Assembly (NCBI RefSeq): GCF_026013475.1
Contig: NZ_JAPDPH010000052.1
Span: forward strand, 1 to 37,229
DNA length: 37,229 bases
Direction: 5' to 3'
Origin: Micromonospora yasonensis
Lineage (GTDB): Bacteria > Actinomycetota > Actinomycetes > Mycobacteriales > Micromonosporaceae
In this document: in pieces, positions 17,757-25,247 of the stretch
Layout: every line of letters starts with the position of its first letter
How positions within the stretch are numbered: the first letter of the stretch is position 1
Position numbers and translations under genes: made by a program
The notes under the pieces: generated by a model
What the model was told of the DNA's origin: nothing
Databases searched by the model: none
The model's input: the letters and a program-made list of their open reading frames with translations, nothing else

Positions 17757-19042
17757 TGCCCGGCGACGACGGCCTGGTCCTCACGGCCGAGGAGCAGTCG
17801 ATGCTGGCCGGCGAGCAGGGCCCGGCCACCGCGATGTGCATGCGGCTGATCGTCGGGGTCGCGCGCGCGAACGGGGCCGAACGACTGGTGCCGATCGAGT
17901 CAGCGCACGCCGACGGCTGCCTGTACCACGGCGTGGCGGGGCTTGAGTTCACCGAGCGGCTGGTCTCCCTCGGCGCCCGGGTGCGGGTGCGCACGACGCT
18001 CAACGTCGGCTCGCTCGACCTGCTGCATCCCGGACTGGTACGCGCCGACGCCGAGGTGGCCGAGAACGGCCGGCGCCTGATGGACGCGCACGTGGCCCTC
18101 GGCTGCGAGCCGATCTGGTCGTGCGCGCCGTACCAGTCCGGCCACCGCCCGACAGAAGGCAGCCACGTGGCCTGGGCGGAGTCAAACGCCATCGCCTTCG
18201 TCAACTCGGTACTCGGGGCGCGCACGGACCGGTACGGCGACTTCATCGACATCGCCGCCGGCGTTGCCGGCCGGGTCCCCTACTCGGGCCTGCACCTGAA
18301 GCGAAACCGCGCCGCCGCGCTGGTGCTCGACTTCTCGGCGGTCCCCGCTGCGCTGCTCGACGACGACGTCGCCTGGCCCGCGATCGGGGCGCTGCTCGGC
18401 GAGCTCGCCGGAACCCGGGTCGCGGCGCTCACCGGTCTGCCGGGCGACCTGAACGACGGCGGGGTCACCGAGGACCGGCTCAAGGCGCTCGGCGCGACCG
18501 CCGCGTCCGCCGGCGGCGTCGCGCTGTTCCACGTTGTGGGGGTGACCCCGGAGGCGCCGACGCTGGACGCGGTGCTCGGGCCGGAGGCCACCACGGTGCC
18601 GGTGACGGCACCCGACCTCAGGCGAGCGCGCGAGCGGCTGAGTACCGCCGCCACCACATCACTCGACGCCATCAGCCTCGGCACCCCGCACTTCTCGCTC
18701 GCCGAGTTCGCGGCGCTGGCACTGCAGTTGCGGGGCGGCGCGTCGTTCAGCTCGTCGGTTGACGTGTTCGTGTCGACCAGCCGGGCCGTGCTGGCCGAGG
18801 CGGAGGCACGCGGGTACGCCGACGCGGTGCGCGACGCGGGTGGCCGCATCCTCACCGACACCTGTACGTACGTGACGCCCGTGCTGCGCGACGGGATCCG
18901 CACCGTGATGACGAACTCGGGCAAGTGGGCCTGGTACGCGCCGGCGAACCTCGGCATCGACACCGTACTGGGAAGCCTGGCCGAGTGTGTCGCCTCGGCG
19001 AGAGCCGGGAGGGTGGTACGCGATGAGCGGCTGTGGGGATGA
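17756..19042 (+). CDS. aconitase X large (catalytic) subunit, probable cis-3-hydroxy-L-proline dehydratase
   Basis: A 428-residue aconitase X (AcnX, DUF521) protein from ATG 17756 behind GAAGGAG. Recognisable family blocks are ESAHADGCLYHG, TTLNVGSLDLL, GCEPIWSCAPYQSG, ESNAIAFVNSVLGARTDRYG, AAGVAGRVPYSGLHL and LGTPHFSLAEF. Cys123 (WSCAPY) is the best candidate Fe-S ligand, with Cys370 and Cys411 further possibilities. Bacterial AcnX dehydrates cis-3-hydroxy-L-proline to pyrroline-2-carboxylate; the archaeal branch acts on phosphomevalonate instead, which does not fit this context. The swivel domain is a separate downstream gene whose start overlaps this one. The neighbouring cyclodeaminase-family gene supplies the expected next step. 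Confidence 0.9.
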   Translation: MPGDDGLVLTAEEQSMLAGEQGPATAMCMRLIVGVARANGAERLVPIESAHADGCLYHGVAGLEFTERLVSLGARVRVRTTLNVGSLDLLHPGLVRADAEVAENGRRLMDAHVALGCEPIWSCAPYQSGHRPTEGSHVAWAESNAIAFVNSVLGARTDRYGDFIDIAAGVAGRVPYSGLHLKRNRAAALVLDFSAVPAALLDDDVAWPAIGALLGELAGTRVAALTGLPGDLNDGGVTEDRLKALGATAASAGGVALFHVVGVTPEAPTLDAVLGPEATTVPVTAPDLRRARERLSTAATTSLDAISLGTPHFSLAEFAALALQLRGGASFSSSVDVFVSTSRAVLAEAEARGYADAVRDAGGRILTDTCTYVTPVLRDGIRTVMTNSGKWAWYAPANLGIDTVLGSLAECVASARAGRVVRDERLWG

Positions 19043-19475
19043 TCCGGTGACGCTGTCAGGCCGCTCCCTTCACCCGGGACAGGCGAACGGCACCGTACTC
19101 GCGCTCGACGAGCCGCTCTCGTTCTGGGGCGGGGTCGACCCTTGCGGAGTAATCGTCGACGCCCACCATCCGCAACGCGGCTCCACGGTCGCCGGGCAGG
19201 TCCTCACGATGCAGGCCGGGCGCGGCTCCAGTTCCTCCACCGCAGTGCTCGCGGAGCTAATCCGGTCGGGCCACGCGCCGGCGGCCCTGCTCCTGGCCGA
19301 GTGCGACGCGATCCTGGTGATCGGGGCCCTCGTCGCCGCCGAGATCTACGACACCGCACTGCCCATCGTGCAGCTCGCCCACGACGATCTGGCACGACTG
19401 CACACCGGCACACGAGCCGCCGTCCTCGCCCACTCCGCACCCCGTGCGGCGACCATCATGGTGAAGAGCCGATGA
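19023..19475 (+). CDS. aconitase X small subunit (swivel domain, DUF126)
   Basis: A 150-residue stand-alone swivel domain, the partner of the preceding large subunit. Family motifs are VDPCGVIVDAHHPQRGSTVA, QAGRGSSSSTAVLAELIRSG and APAALLLAECDAILVIGALV; the GRGSSSS loop is the substrate-binding serine loop of the family. ATG 19023, behind GGAGGG, overlaps the large-subunit gene by 20 bases; GTG 19047 is a less likely alternative. In single-chain AcnX this domain is fused, so the enzyme here is the two-subunit kind and should assemble as a heteromer. The stop overlaps the next ATG (ATGA). Confidence 0.88.
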   Translation: MSGCGDDPVTLSGRSLHPGQANGTVLALDEPLSFWGGVDPCGVIVDAHHPQRGSTVAGQVLTMQAGRGSSSSTAVLAELIRSGHAPAALLLAECDAILVIGALVAAEIYDTALPIVQLAHDDLARLHTGTRAAVLAHSAPRAATIMVKSR

Positions 19476-20407
19476 CCGCGACACTGCCGTACCTCGACGA
19501 GGCCGACATCTTCGGCCTGGTGCCGTTCGCCGATGCCGTCGCCGTACTGGCGAAGGCCCTGTCCGGCGGGCTCGATCCGCAGGCGTCCCTGCAGCGCTCC
19601 ATTCACGACGTGGAGCACGGACAGTTGCTGCTGATGCCCGCCGAGACCGCGGCCGTCGTGGGCGTGAAGCTGAGCACGGTGGCTCCGGGCAACTCCGACC
19701 GCGGACTCCCCCGCGTCCAGGCGCTCTACGTGCTGTACGACCGGGTCACGCTGACCCCGGTGGCGCTGCTGGACGGCACGGCCCTGACCACGTTGCGAAC
19801 CCCTGCTGTCTCCGCAGTCGCGGTGGACCACCTCGCCGCGCCCGAGACGCGGCACCTGGTCGTGTTCGGCTCCGGCCCGCAAGCGTGGGGGCATGTGGAG
19901 GCGCTGCGGGCCATTCGCCCCCTCGGCACCGTCACGGTGGTCGGCCGGGACCACGACCGCGCGGCGGCCCTGGTCGTCAGGGTCCGGGACAGCGGTCTGG
20001 ACGCGCGCGTGGGCAGCCACGACGACGTCGCGGATGCGGACGTGGTGGTGTGCGCCACCACAGCCCGCCAGCCGCTGTTCGACGGCCGCCGGTTGCGCCC
20101 GGGGACCTGTGCCGTCGCGGTGGGCTCCCACGAGCCGGACGCCCGTGAACTAGACAACGCGACGATCAGTTCCGCCGAACGGGTGGTCGTCGAGTCCCAC
20201 GGCGTCGCCCTGCGCGAAGCGGGTGACATCATCCAGGCCGTACGCGCCGGCGTCGTCCGCGAGGACAGCCTCATCGAGCTTCGCGACGCGGTGCACCTGG
20301 CACCCACCGCCGGTTCATCGGTCTTCAAGAGCGTCGGCATGGGCTGGCAGGACCTCGTGGTGGCCGATCTGGCCTACCAGCGCTGGACGGAGCAACGGCA
20401 TGCCTGA
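19472..20407 (+). CDS. ornithine cyclodeaminase / mu-crystallin family, probable pyrroline-2-carboxylate reductase
   Basis: A 311-residue member of the ornithine cyclodeaminase/mu-crystallin family. Lys66 (VGVKLST) is the substrate-binding lysine, LLDGTALTTLRTPAVSAVAV is the family core, and the NAD(P)-binding Rossmann loop is FGSGPQAWGH at 132-141. The C-terminal VFKSVGMGWQDLVVADLAY is also typical. Members linked to hydroxyproline dehydratases reduce pyrroline-2-carboxylate to L-proline, which is exactly the product of the AcnX encoded next to it. True ornithine cyclodeaminase activity is less likely here because nothing else in the operon handles ornithine. It overlaps both neighbours (ATGA upstream, 8 bases downstream). 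Confidence 0.87.
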   Translation: MTATLPYLDEADIFGLVPFADAVAVLAKALSGGLDPQASLQRSIHDVEHGQLLLMPAETAAVVGVKLSTVAPGNSDRGLPRVQALYVLYDRVTLTPVALLDGTALTTLRTPAVSAVAVDHLAAPETRHLVVFGSGPQAWGHVEALRAIRPLGTVTVVGRDHDRAAALVVRVRDSGLDARVGSHDDVADADVVVCATTARQPLFDGRRLRPGTCAVAVGSHEPDARELDNATISSAERVVVESHGVALREAGDIIQAVRAGVVREDSLIELRDAVHLAPTAGSSVFKSVGMGWQDLVVADLAYQRWTEQRHA

Positions 20408-21551
20408 TGTGGTCATCGTCGGAGCGGGCATCGTGGGGGCCGCCTGCGCCTACTATGCCGCGCGCGAGGGACTGTCGGTGGCTGTCCTCGAGCGGGGGAC
20501 GGTGGCTGGCGGCACCACAAGCCGCGGTGAGGGCAACATCCTCGTCTCGGACAAGGAACCCGGCCCCGAACTGAACCTGGCCCTGGCGTCCCGTACGCGC
20601 TGGCTGGAACTGGCCGCCGAGTTCGGCCCCGACCCGTTCGAACTCGAAGAGAAGGGTGGCCTGGTGGTGGCCACCTCGGATCCAGGAGTCGCGGCCCTGA
20701 CCCGGTTCGCCGAGGGGCAACGGGCCACCGGCGTGGAGACGGTCGCGGTGCGCGCGGACCAGCTCCACGACCACGAGCCGAACCTCGCCCCGGACCTGCC
20801 CGGAGGAGTCCTCTACCCCCAGGACATGCAGGTACAGCCGGTACTGGCGGCGGTGTCACTCCTCGCGGCGGCCCGGTCCCTCGGCGCCACGGTGGTCCGC
20901 GGCGAGGAGGTCGTGGCGGCCGAACGGGGTCCGGACGGGCGCGTCACGGCGGTCCGGACGCGCACCGGCAGCTATCCCACCAACGCGGTCGTCAACGCCG
21001 CCGGAACCTGGGGTGGTCAGGTCGGCGAGCGGCTCGGCGCGCCGATCCCGATCCTCCCCCGCCGCGGGTTCATCCTGGTGACCGAGCCGCTGCCCCGGGT
21101 GGTCCGGCACAAGGTGTACTCCGCTGACTACGTCGAGAACGTCGCGTCCGACGTCGCCGGGCTGGAGACGTCCACCGTCGTCGAAGGTACCCAGGGCGGA
21201 ACGGTCCTCATCGGCGCGAGCCGGGAGCGGGTCGGGTTCGACGACACCATGTCCGTGGAGGTGCTGCGGCGACTGGCCTCCCTGGCGGTACGCCTCTTCC
21301 CCTTCCTCGCCGACGTAAGGCTCATGCGGACCTATCGGGGGTTCCGCCCCTACTGCCCAGACCACCTGCCGGTCATCGGTCCAGACCCCCGGATTCCCGG
21401 GCTGTTCCACGCCTGCGGGCACGAAGGCGCCGGCATCGGTCTCGCCCCGGCGACCGGCAAGCTGATCAGCCAGATGCTGACCAACGATCAGCCGGACATC
21501 GACCCCTCGGCGTTCGCGCCATCGAGGTTCGCGCAGGTGACCGCAGAATGA
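20400..21551 (+). CDS. FAD-dependent D-amino-acid-type oxidoreductase, D-hydroxyproline dehydrogenase subunit
   Basis: A 383-residue DAO-family flavoprotein. The FAD beta-alpha-beta motif VVIVGAGIVGAACAYYAA is at residues 4-21, GGTTSRGEGNIL is a flavin-contact loop, and the C-terminal GHEGAGIGLAPATGKLI closes the FAD site. It should be the subunit that dehydrogenates cis-4-hydroxy-D-proline to pyrroline-4-hydroxy-2-carboxylate. The next two genes encode a small [2Fe-2S] protein and a second flavoprotein with a BFD-type cluster. This trio matches the hetero-oligomeric D-hydroxyproline dehydrogenases and related octopine/opine oxidases. The gene overlaps the preceding gene by 8 bases and the following by 4 (ATGA). 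Confidence 0.88.
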   Translation: MPDVVIVGAGIVGAACAYYAAREGLSVAVLERGTVAGGTTSRGEGNILVSDKEPGPELNLALASRTRWLELAAEFGPDPFELEEKGGLVVATSDPGVAALTRFAEGQRATGVETVAVRADQLHDHEPNLAPDLPGGVLYPQDMQVQPVLAAVSLLAAARSLGATVVRGEEVVAAERGPDGRVTAVRTRTGSYPTNAVVNAAGTWGGQVGERLGAPIPILPRRGFILVTEPLPRVVRHKVYSADYVENVASDVAGLETSTVVEGTQGGTVLIGASRERVGFDDTMSVEVLRRLASLAVRLFPFLADVRLMRTYRGFRPYCPDHLPVIGPDPRIPGLFHACGHEGAGIGLAPATGKLISQMLTNDQPDIDPSAFAPSRFAQVTAE

Positions 21552-21823
21552 GCCAGCCACACTTCTCCTTCGACGGCAGCCAGATCCCCTTCCGGCCGGG
21601 GCAGAGCGTGGGCGCCGCGTTGACCGCGGCCGGGGTGCGGTCGTGGCGCAGCACCCGACGCGCCGGCCGGCCGCGCGGGTTGTTCTGCGGTATCGGCGTG
21701 TGCTTCGACTGCCTCCTCGTCGTCGACGGGCGCCCGAACGAACGCGCCTGCCTCCGCCTCGCCGAGCCGGGCATGGAGGTCAGCACGCAGGAAGGAACCG
21801 GTCACGGTGACCTCGAAGTCTGA
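21548..21823 (+). CDS. small [2Fe-2S] subunit of the D-hydroxyproline dehydrogenase
   Basis: A 91-residue ferredoxin-like protein with four cysteines in the plant-type/sarcosine-oxidase-alpha pattern: Cys47, Cys52 and Cys55 in FCGIGVCFDC and Cys68 in ERACL. FDGSQIPFRPGQSVGAALTA is the family N-terminal half. It should carry electrons between the two flavoprotein subunits or to the acceptor. In other organisms this domain can be fused to the large subunit; here it is a separate gene overlapping both neighbours by 4 and 17 bases. Confidence 0.9.
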   Translation: MSQPHFSFDGSQIPFRPGQSVGAALTAAGVRSWRSTRRAGRPRGLFCGIGVCFDCLLVVDGRPNERACLRLAEPGMEVSTQEGTGHGDLEV

Positions 21824-23216
21824 GCGGATGTTCGACGTGCTGGTGGTCGGCGCCGGGCCGGCCGGACTGGCCGCCGCGACCAGCGCCACCCGCGCCGGCG
21901 CGCGTACGGCCATCGTGGACGCCGGCGTGGCGCCCGGTGGCCAGTACTGGCGCCACCCGGCCCCCAGCGAGGATGGCGTGTCCGCCGCCGAGGTGGCCCA
22001 CCTTCACCATGGCCTGGCGACATATCACCGTCTTGTGGCCGGACTCCGGGCCGTCGCCCAGTTCTCCGAGCACCACGTGTGGACGGTCACCCGCGACACC
22101 GACGGCTTCGTCGTGCACGTGATCGACCGGACCGGTGGGGGCGAACGAGCCGTCGAACTCCGCAGCCGTCGGCTCATCCTCGCGCCGGGGGCGTACGACC
22201 GTCAGATCCCGTTCCCCGGGTGGGATCTTCCGGGCGTCATGACGGCAGGGGGTGTGCAGGCCCTGCTCAAGGGCCACGGCGTCGTTGCCGGACCGCGGGT
22301 GCTGGTGGCCGGAACCGGCCCCTTCCTGCTTCCGGTCGCGGCCGGCCTGTCAGAGTCGGGAGCGAACGTCCTGGGCGTTCACGAGGCCGCCTCCCCGTTG
22401 GCGTGGCTGAGTGAACTCGGCGCCGTGATCCGTAATGTGAACAAGCTCGGTGAGGGTGCCAGCTACGCCCGGATGCTGGCGCGGCACCGCATCCCGGTCC
22501 ATACCCGGTCCGTCGTGGTCTCCGCCCACGGCACGGACGCCGTGGAACGCGTTACCACCATGCGATTGGACCGCAAGGGCCGGGTGGTATCCGGGAGTGA
22601 GCGCACAATCGCGGTGGATGTGCTGGCCGTGGGCTGGGGTTTCACCCCGCAACTGGAACTGCCGCTGGCGCTCGGCTGCGCGACGCGCGTGGATGTCGAC
22701 GGGTCACTGGTGTGCGAGGTCGACGACGAGCAGCGCTCATCGGTCGAGGGCGTCTTTGTCGCCGGCGAAGCCTGCGGCGTGGGCGGCGCCGCGCTTGCGA
22801 CGGTGGAAGGCGAGATCGCCGGTACCGTCGCGGCCGGCGCCTCGTCCGTCGCACCCCGGCTGCGCCGCTCGCGGGCGGCGCTCCGCCGCTTCGCGCAGGC
22901 GATGCACCGGTCCCACCCGGTGCCCGCAGGATGGGTGGACCGGTTGTCCGACAACACGACCGTCTGTCGCTGCGAGGAGGTTTCTTTCGGGGCGCTGCGG
23001 TCCATGCAGCAGGACCTCGACGCGCACGACGGCCGGTCGGCGAAGATGCTGACCCGAGCCGGCATGGGTTACTGCCAGGCACGTACCTGCGGCTACGCCG
23101 TCGGCTGCATCCTCGGTCAAGAGGCCTCCCGCACCTCCGGCTTCGCCGAACGCCCCGTCTCATCTCCTCTCACCCTCGGCGCGTTGGCAGCGTCCTCTCC
23201 GACGGAGAGGGCGTGA
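21807..23216 (+). CDS. FAD/NAD(P)-type oxidoreductase with C-terminal BFD-like [2Fe-2S] domain, dehydrogenase large subunit
   Basis: A 469-residue flavoprotein. The first dinucleotide motif VLVVGAGPAGLAAATSATRA is at residues 11-30 and a second one, VLVAGTGPFLLPVAAGL, at about 165-181. FVAGEACGVGGAA near 317-329 closes the FAD site. The C-terminal part has the bacterioferritin-associated-ferredoxin pattern, Cys387-x-Cys389 (VCRCEEV) and Cys423-x4-Cys428 (YCQARTC), for one [2Fe-2S] cluster. This architecture is shared with HcnB-like and opine oxidase subunits and with the large subunit of heteromeric D-hydroxyproline dehydrogenase. The GTG start at 21807 lies inside the preceding gene; ATG 21828 is a possible shorter start. 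The natural electron acceptor, probably the respiratory chain, is not shown by sequence. Confidence 0.88.
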   Translation: MTSKSERMFDVLVVGAGPAGLAAATSATRAGARTAIVDAGVAPGGQYWRHPAPSEDGVSAAEVAHLHHGLATYHRLVAGLRAVAQFSEHHVWTVTRDTDGFVVHVIDRTGGGERAVELRSRRLILAPGAYDRQIPFPGWDLPGVMTAGGVQALLKGHGVVAGPRVLVAGTGPFLLPVAAGLSESGANVLGVHEAASPLAWLSELGAVIRNVNKLGEGASYARMLARHRIPVHTRSVVVSAHGTDAVERVTTMRLDRKGRVVSGSERTIAVDVLAVGWGFTPQLELPLALGCATRVDVDGSLVCEVDDEQRSSVEGVFVAGEACGVGGAALATVEGEIAGTVAAGASSVAPRLRRSRAALRRFAQAMHRSHPVPAGWVDRLSDNTTVCRCEEVSFGALRSMQQDLDAHDGRSAKMLTRAGMGYCQARTCGYAVGCILGQEASRTSGFAERPVSSPLTLGALAASSPTERA

Positions 23217-23664
23217 CAGCACGCACTGTCATCGACATCCTTGAGCTGGTTGGCCTCTGCGTGACCTGATCATCGGGGACACGCCGCCAGCCGCCTTCAC
23301 AAACATCAGCTACCTGGTGATCCCGTTGGTCGCTGCGGTGGTGACGTTCTTCGTCCATCCCGTGGTACGGCGGCTGGCCTTCACGGTACTGGTCTTCGAC
23401 GCCGCTGGGCTCGGGCTGTTCTGCGTCACCGGCACCCTCAAGGCCCTCGACTTCCACCTCGGTTCGCTGCAGGCGGTGTTGCTGGGGATCACCACCGCCG
23501 TTGGTGGCGGGGTGCTTCGGGACATCACCGCGCGGGACACCGACCTGCCAATGCCCGTCGTCGCCACCGGCGCAGCGGTGTTGGTGTTCCTGTTCCGCAT
23601 CGTCGCCATGCTGCGCCACTGGACCGCGCCGCGCGCCTGGCAACAACCCTGCTCCACGACGTGA
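23213..23664 (+). pseudogene. internally deleted TRIC/YicG-family membrane protein
   Basis: A GTG overlapping the previous stop (GTGA) opens a frame reading TARTVIDILELVGLCV, like the first span of a TRIC/YicG (UPF0126) protein, then stops at once. Homology resumes in another frame with LIIGDTPPAAFTNISYL, VFDAAGLGLFCVTGTLKALD and VLLGITTAVGGGVLRDITAR, all hallmark TRIC segments. A second loss follows: RDITARD joins directly to PVVATGAAVLVFLFRIVAML, where about one membrane span is normally present. Intact members have about seven spans; this copy lacks the region between spans 1 and 3 and part of the C-terminal half. A 115-residue peptide could still be made from 23317. Confidence 0.75.
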
Positions 23665-23674
23665 TCGTTGTGGC

Positions 23675-24391
23675 TTATCGCGTCCGGCGCGATCGCACGG
23701 TGATCGTCGCGCACACGAGGCCGATCACCAGCGAGGCCACGGACAGCCCGACCGCCCACCAGACCCCCTCATCCGACTGGGTCGTAGGCGCGCGGCCCAC
23801 GGCCACAGCCGCCTGCTCGGCGCCCGTCGCCGGGGGCGATGCCGGGTTCACCTCGGGCACGAGCCGGAGCACTGGCGCGGGCCGCTCCGGCTCGTCGGTA
23901 CCGGGGGCTGGCTCCTGGATCCAGCGCACGACCTCGCCGTCGCTGTAGTGCTGGAGCGTCTTGAATACCAGCTGGTCGGTCGCGGGCAGTGGTCCGGCGC
24001 TCACGGAGAACTCGTCGTACTCCCCCGGCTTGATCGCCGACTGCGGGTCCGCCACAGTCCAGGTGATCTTGTCAATGACCTCGCTGATCTGCGCGCCGTG
24101 CGCCTTGATCGGCGTGGCCGGCTTCTTCTTCGTGATCTCGTAGGACCAGCCGGGGTGTGGCTTCACCGAGACCGAGGCCAGCGGGGAGTCGGTCGGGAAC
24201 TGCACCTCGATCCTGGTGGTGCTCGCGTCGTCGCTTTCGGTCGGAACGCGGAACGTCAGGGCGGCGTAGCCGCCCTGACTGGCCGTGCCCGGGTTTACCG
24301 TCACGTGCGCGAACGCCGCCGTCGGAATGACGCCGACCAGGCAGGCCGCCACGCCTACGGTTACGAGGCCACGTACGGCTCGGCGAAGCAT
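23675..24391 (-). CDS. YcnI-family (DUF1775) copper-associated membrane-anchored protein
   Basis: A 238-residue exported protein. The signal peptide ends IPTAAFA, so the mature protein would begin with His29 (HVTVNPGTASQGGYAAL), the residue that binds Cu(II) in characterised YcnI. The beta-sandwich DUF1775 domain covers about residues 29-155 (LTFRVPTES, VKPHPGWSYEI, ITWTV), then a Pro/Ala-rich linker, a membrane anchor (WWAVGLSVASLVIGLVCAT) and a basic cytoplasmic tail. ATG 24391 has GGAG at a good distance; an in-frame ATG at 24412 is possible. It is the last gene of the copper-related minus-strand set. A weak G/C hairpin (23654-23673) next to its stop may end transcription. Confidence 0.9.
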   Translation of the reverse strand: MLRRAVRGLVTVGVAACLVGVIPTAAFAHVTVNPGTASQGGYAALTFRVPTESDDASTTRIEVQFPTDSPLASVSVKPHPGWSYEITKKKPATPIKAHGAQISEVIDKITWTVADPQSAIKPGEYDEFSVSAGPLPATDQLVFKTLQHYSDGEVVRWIQEPAPGTDEPERPAPVLRLVPEVNPASPPATGAEQAAVAVGRAPTTQSDEGVWWAVGLSVASLVIGLVCATITVRSRRTR

Positions 24392-24437
24392 GGGCGTTCT
24401 CCAGTTTTCCATTCGTCGAGAATCATCATTCGAACAA

Positions 24438-24453
24438 GGCGGCTGCAGCCGCC
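24438..24453. repeat. 16-bp perfect palindrome between the small lipoprotein and YcnI genes
   Basis: GGCGGCTGCAGCCGCC reads the same on both strands and can form a 6-bp stem with a TGCA loop. It sits in an 89-base gap and could weaken read-through into the YcnI gene or bind a dimeric regulator. Confidence 0.35.
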
Positions 24454-24480
24454 GTACGCGTTCCGGCGCAGATACTCGCG

Positions 24481-25233
24481 CTAGCCGAGGCGGGCCAGCG
24501 TGGTCTTCATCAACGCCTTGACCTTCTCGTCGGAGTCGGCGCGCTTGCCCACGGACTTGATCTGGGCGTAGCCGACGTAGATGATCGCGTTCGCCTTGTG
24601 CACCACAACGGTGACCAGATCGTCGTAGGTGTCCGGGTTCACCTCTGGGGGCGAGGTGTGTACGAGATGCTGGGCGAACCCTTTCCATCCGTTGATCTCG
24701 ATCGACCGGCTGCCGACCTTGTAGTCGCCCACCACGGTCGGCGGTCCGCCGAGCACGCTGAACGCCGCCGGACACTTGGTGGCCTCGGCGAGGACGGTGT
24801 TCATCGTGTCGTCGACGAGCGAGGAGTTCTGGAAGACCACCGCGCCCTGTGTGACGACCGGCAGCGACGACGGTCCCACACGCTGTGGCGCGACGATGGT
24901 CCGTCCGGTCGGATTGCCACCCACCGGCTCGATTGCCGGCTCCACATTCACCTTGACGTCCTCGGACCGTTGGACGTACGGACAGGTCGGGATGCTGTTC
25001 GGGGGCGTGTAGACGACGTGCGAGGAGTGGCCCTCGTCCTTGATCTCGGTCGCGCCTTCGCCCAGGTCACCGGGGCTGACGAGGCCGAACCGGACGGAGT
25101 CCACCGTGTAGGGCGGCTTGGCCAGGGGTGCCGGACTCCCGCTGGAGCAGCCCGCCAGGACGCCGAGGGCGAGCAAGCCGACGGCGATTGCGGTCGATCG
25201 GCTCCGGGACGCCTTCCGGTCAGCGCCTCGCAT
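24481..25233 (-). CDS. secreted lipoprotein of unknown function
   Basis: A 250-residue protein with a basic N terminus, hydrophobic core and lipobox LAGC, so it should be lipidated and anchored outside the membrane. The mature part starts with a Ser/Pro linker and has two further cysteines (PTCPYVQ and ATKCPAAF) that could pair. I do not recognise a catalytic motif; the general look (a domain with DDTMNTVLAEATKCPA and YDDLVTVVVHKANAIIYVGY) is like the actinobacterial PknH-sensor-type or LpqN-type extracytoplasmic lipoproteins, but this is only resemblance. It lies 14 bases downstream of the CopC-CopD gene and is probably co-transcribed, which suggests a copper- or envelope-related role. Confidence 0.8.
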   Translation of the reverse strand: MRGADRKASRSRSTAIAVGLLALGVLAGCSSGSPAPLAKPPYTVDSVRFGLVSPGDLGEGATEIKDEGHSSHVVYTPPNSIPTCPYVQRSEDVKVNVEPAIEPVGGNPTGRTIVAPQRVGPSSLPVVTQGAVVFQNSSLVDDTMNTVLAEATKCPAAFSVLGGPPTVVGDYKVGSRSIEINGWKGFAQHLVHTSPPEVNPDTYDDLVTVVVHKANAIIYVGYAQIKSVGKRADSDEKVKALMKTTLARLG

Positions 25234-25247
25234 GTGTCACCAACCTT

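Noticed and set aside
19472..20407. Ornithine cyclodeaminase or siderophore-type 2,3-diaminopropionate synthase
   Set aside because: The family allows it, but the adjacent AcnX produces pyrroline-2-carboxylate and no ornithine or diaminopropionate genes are present.
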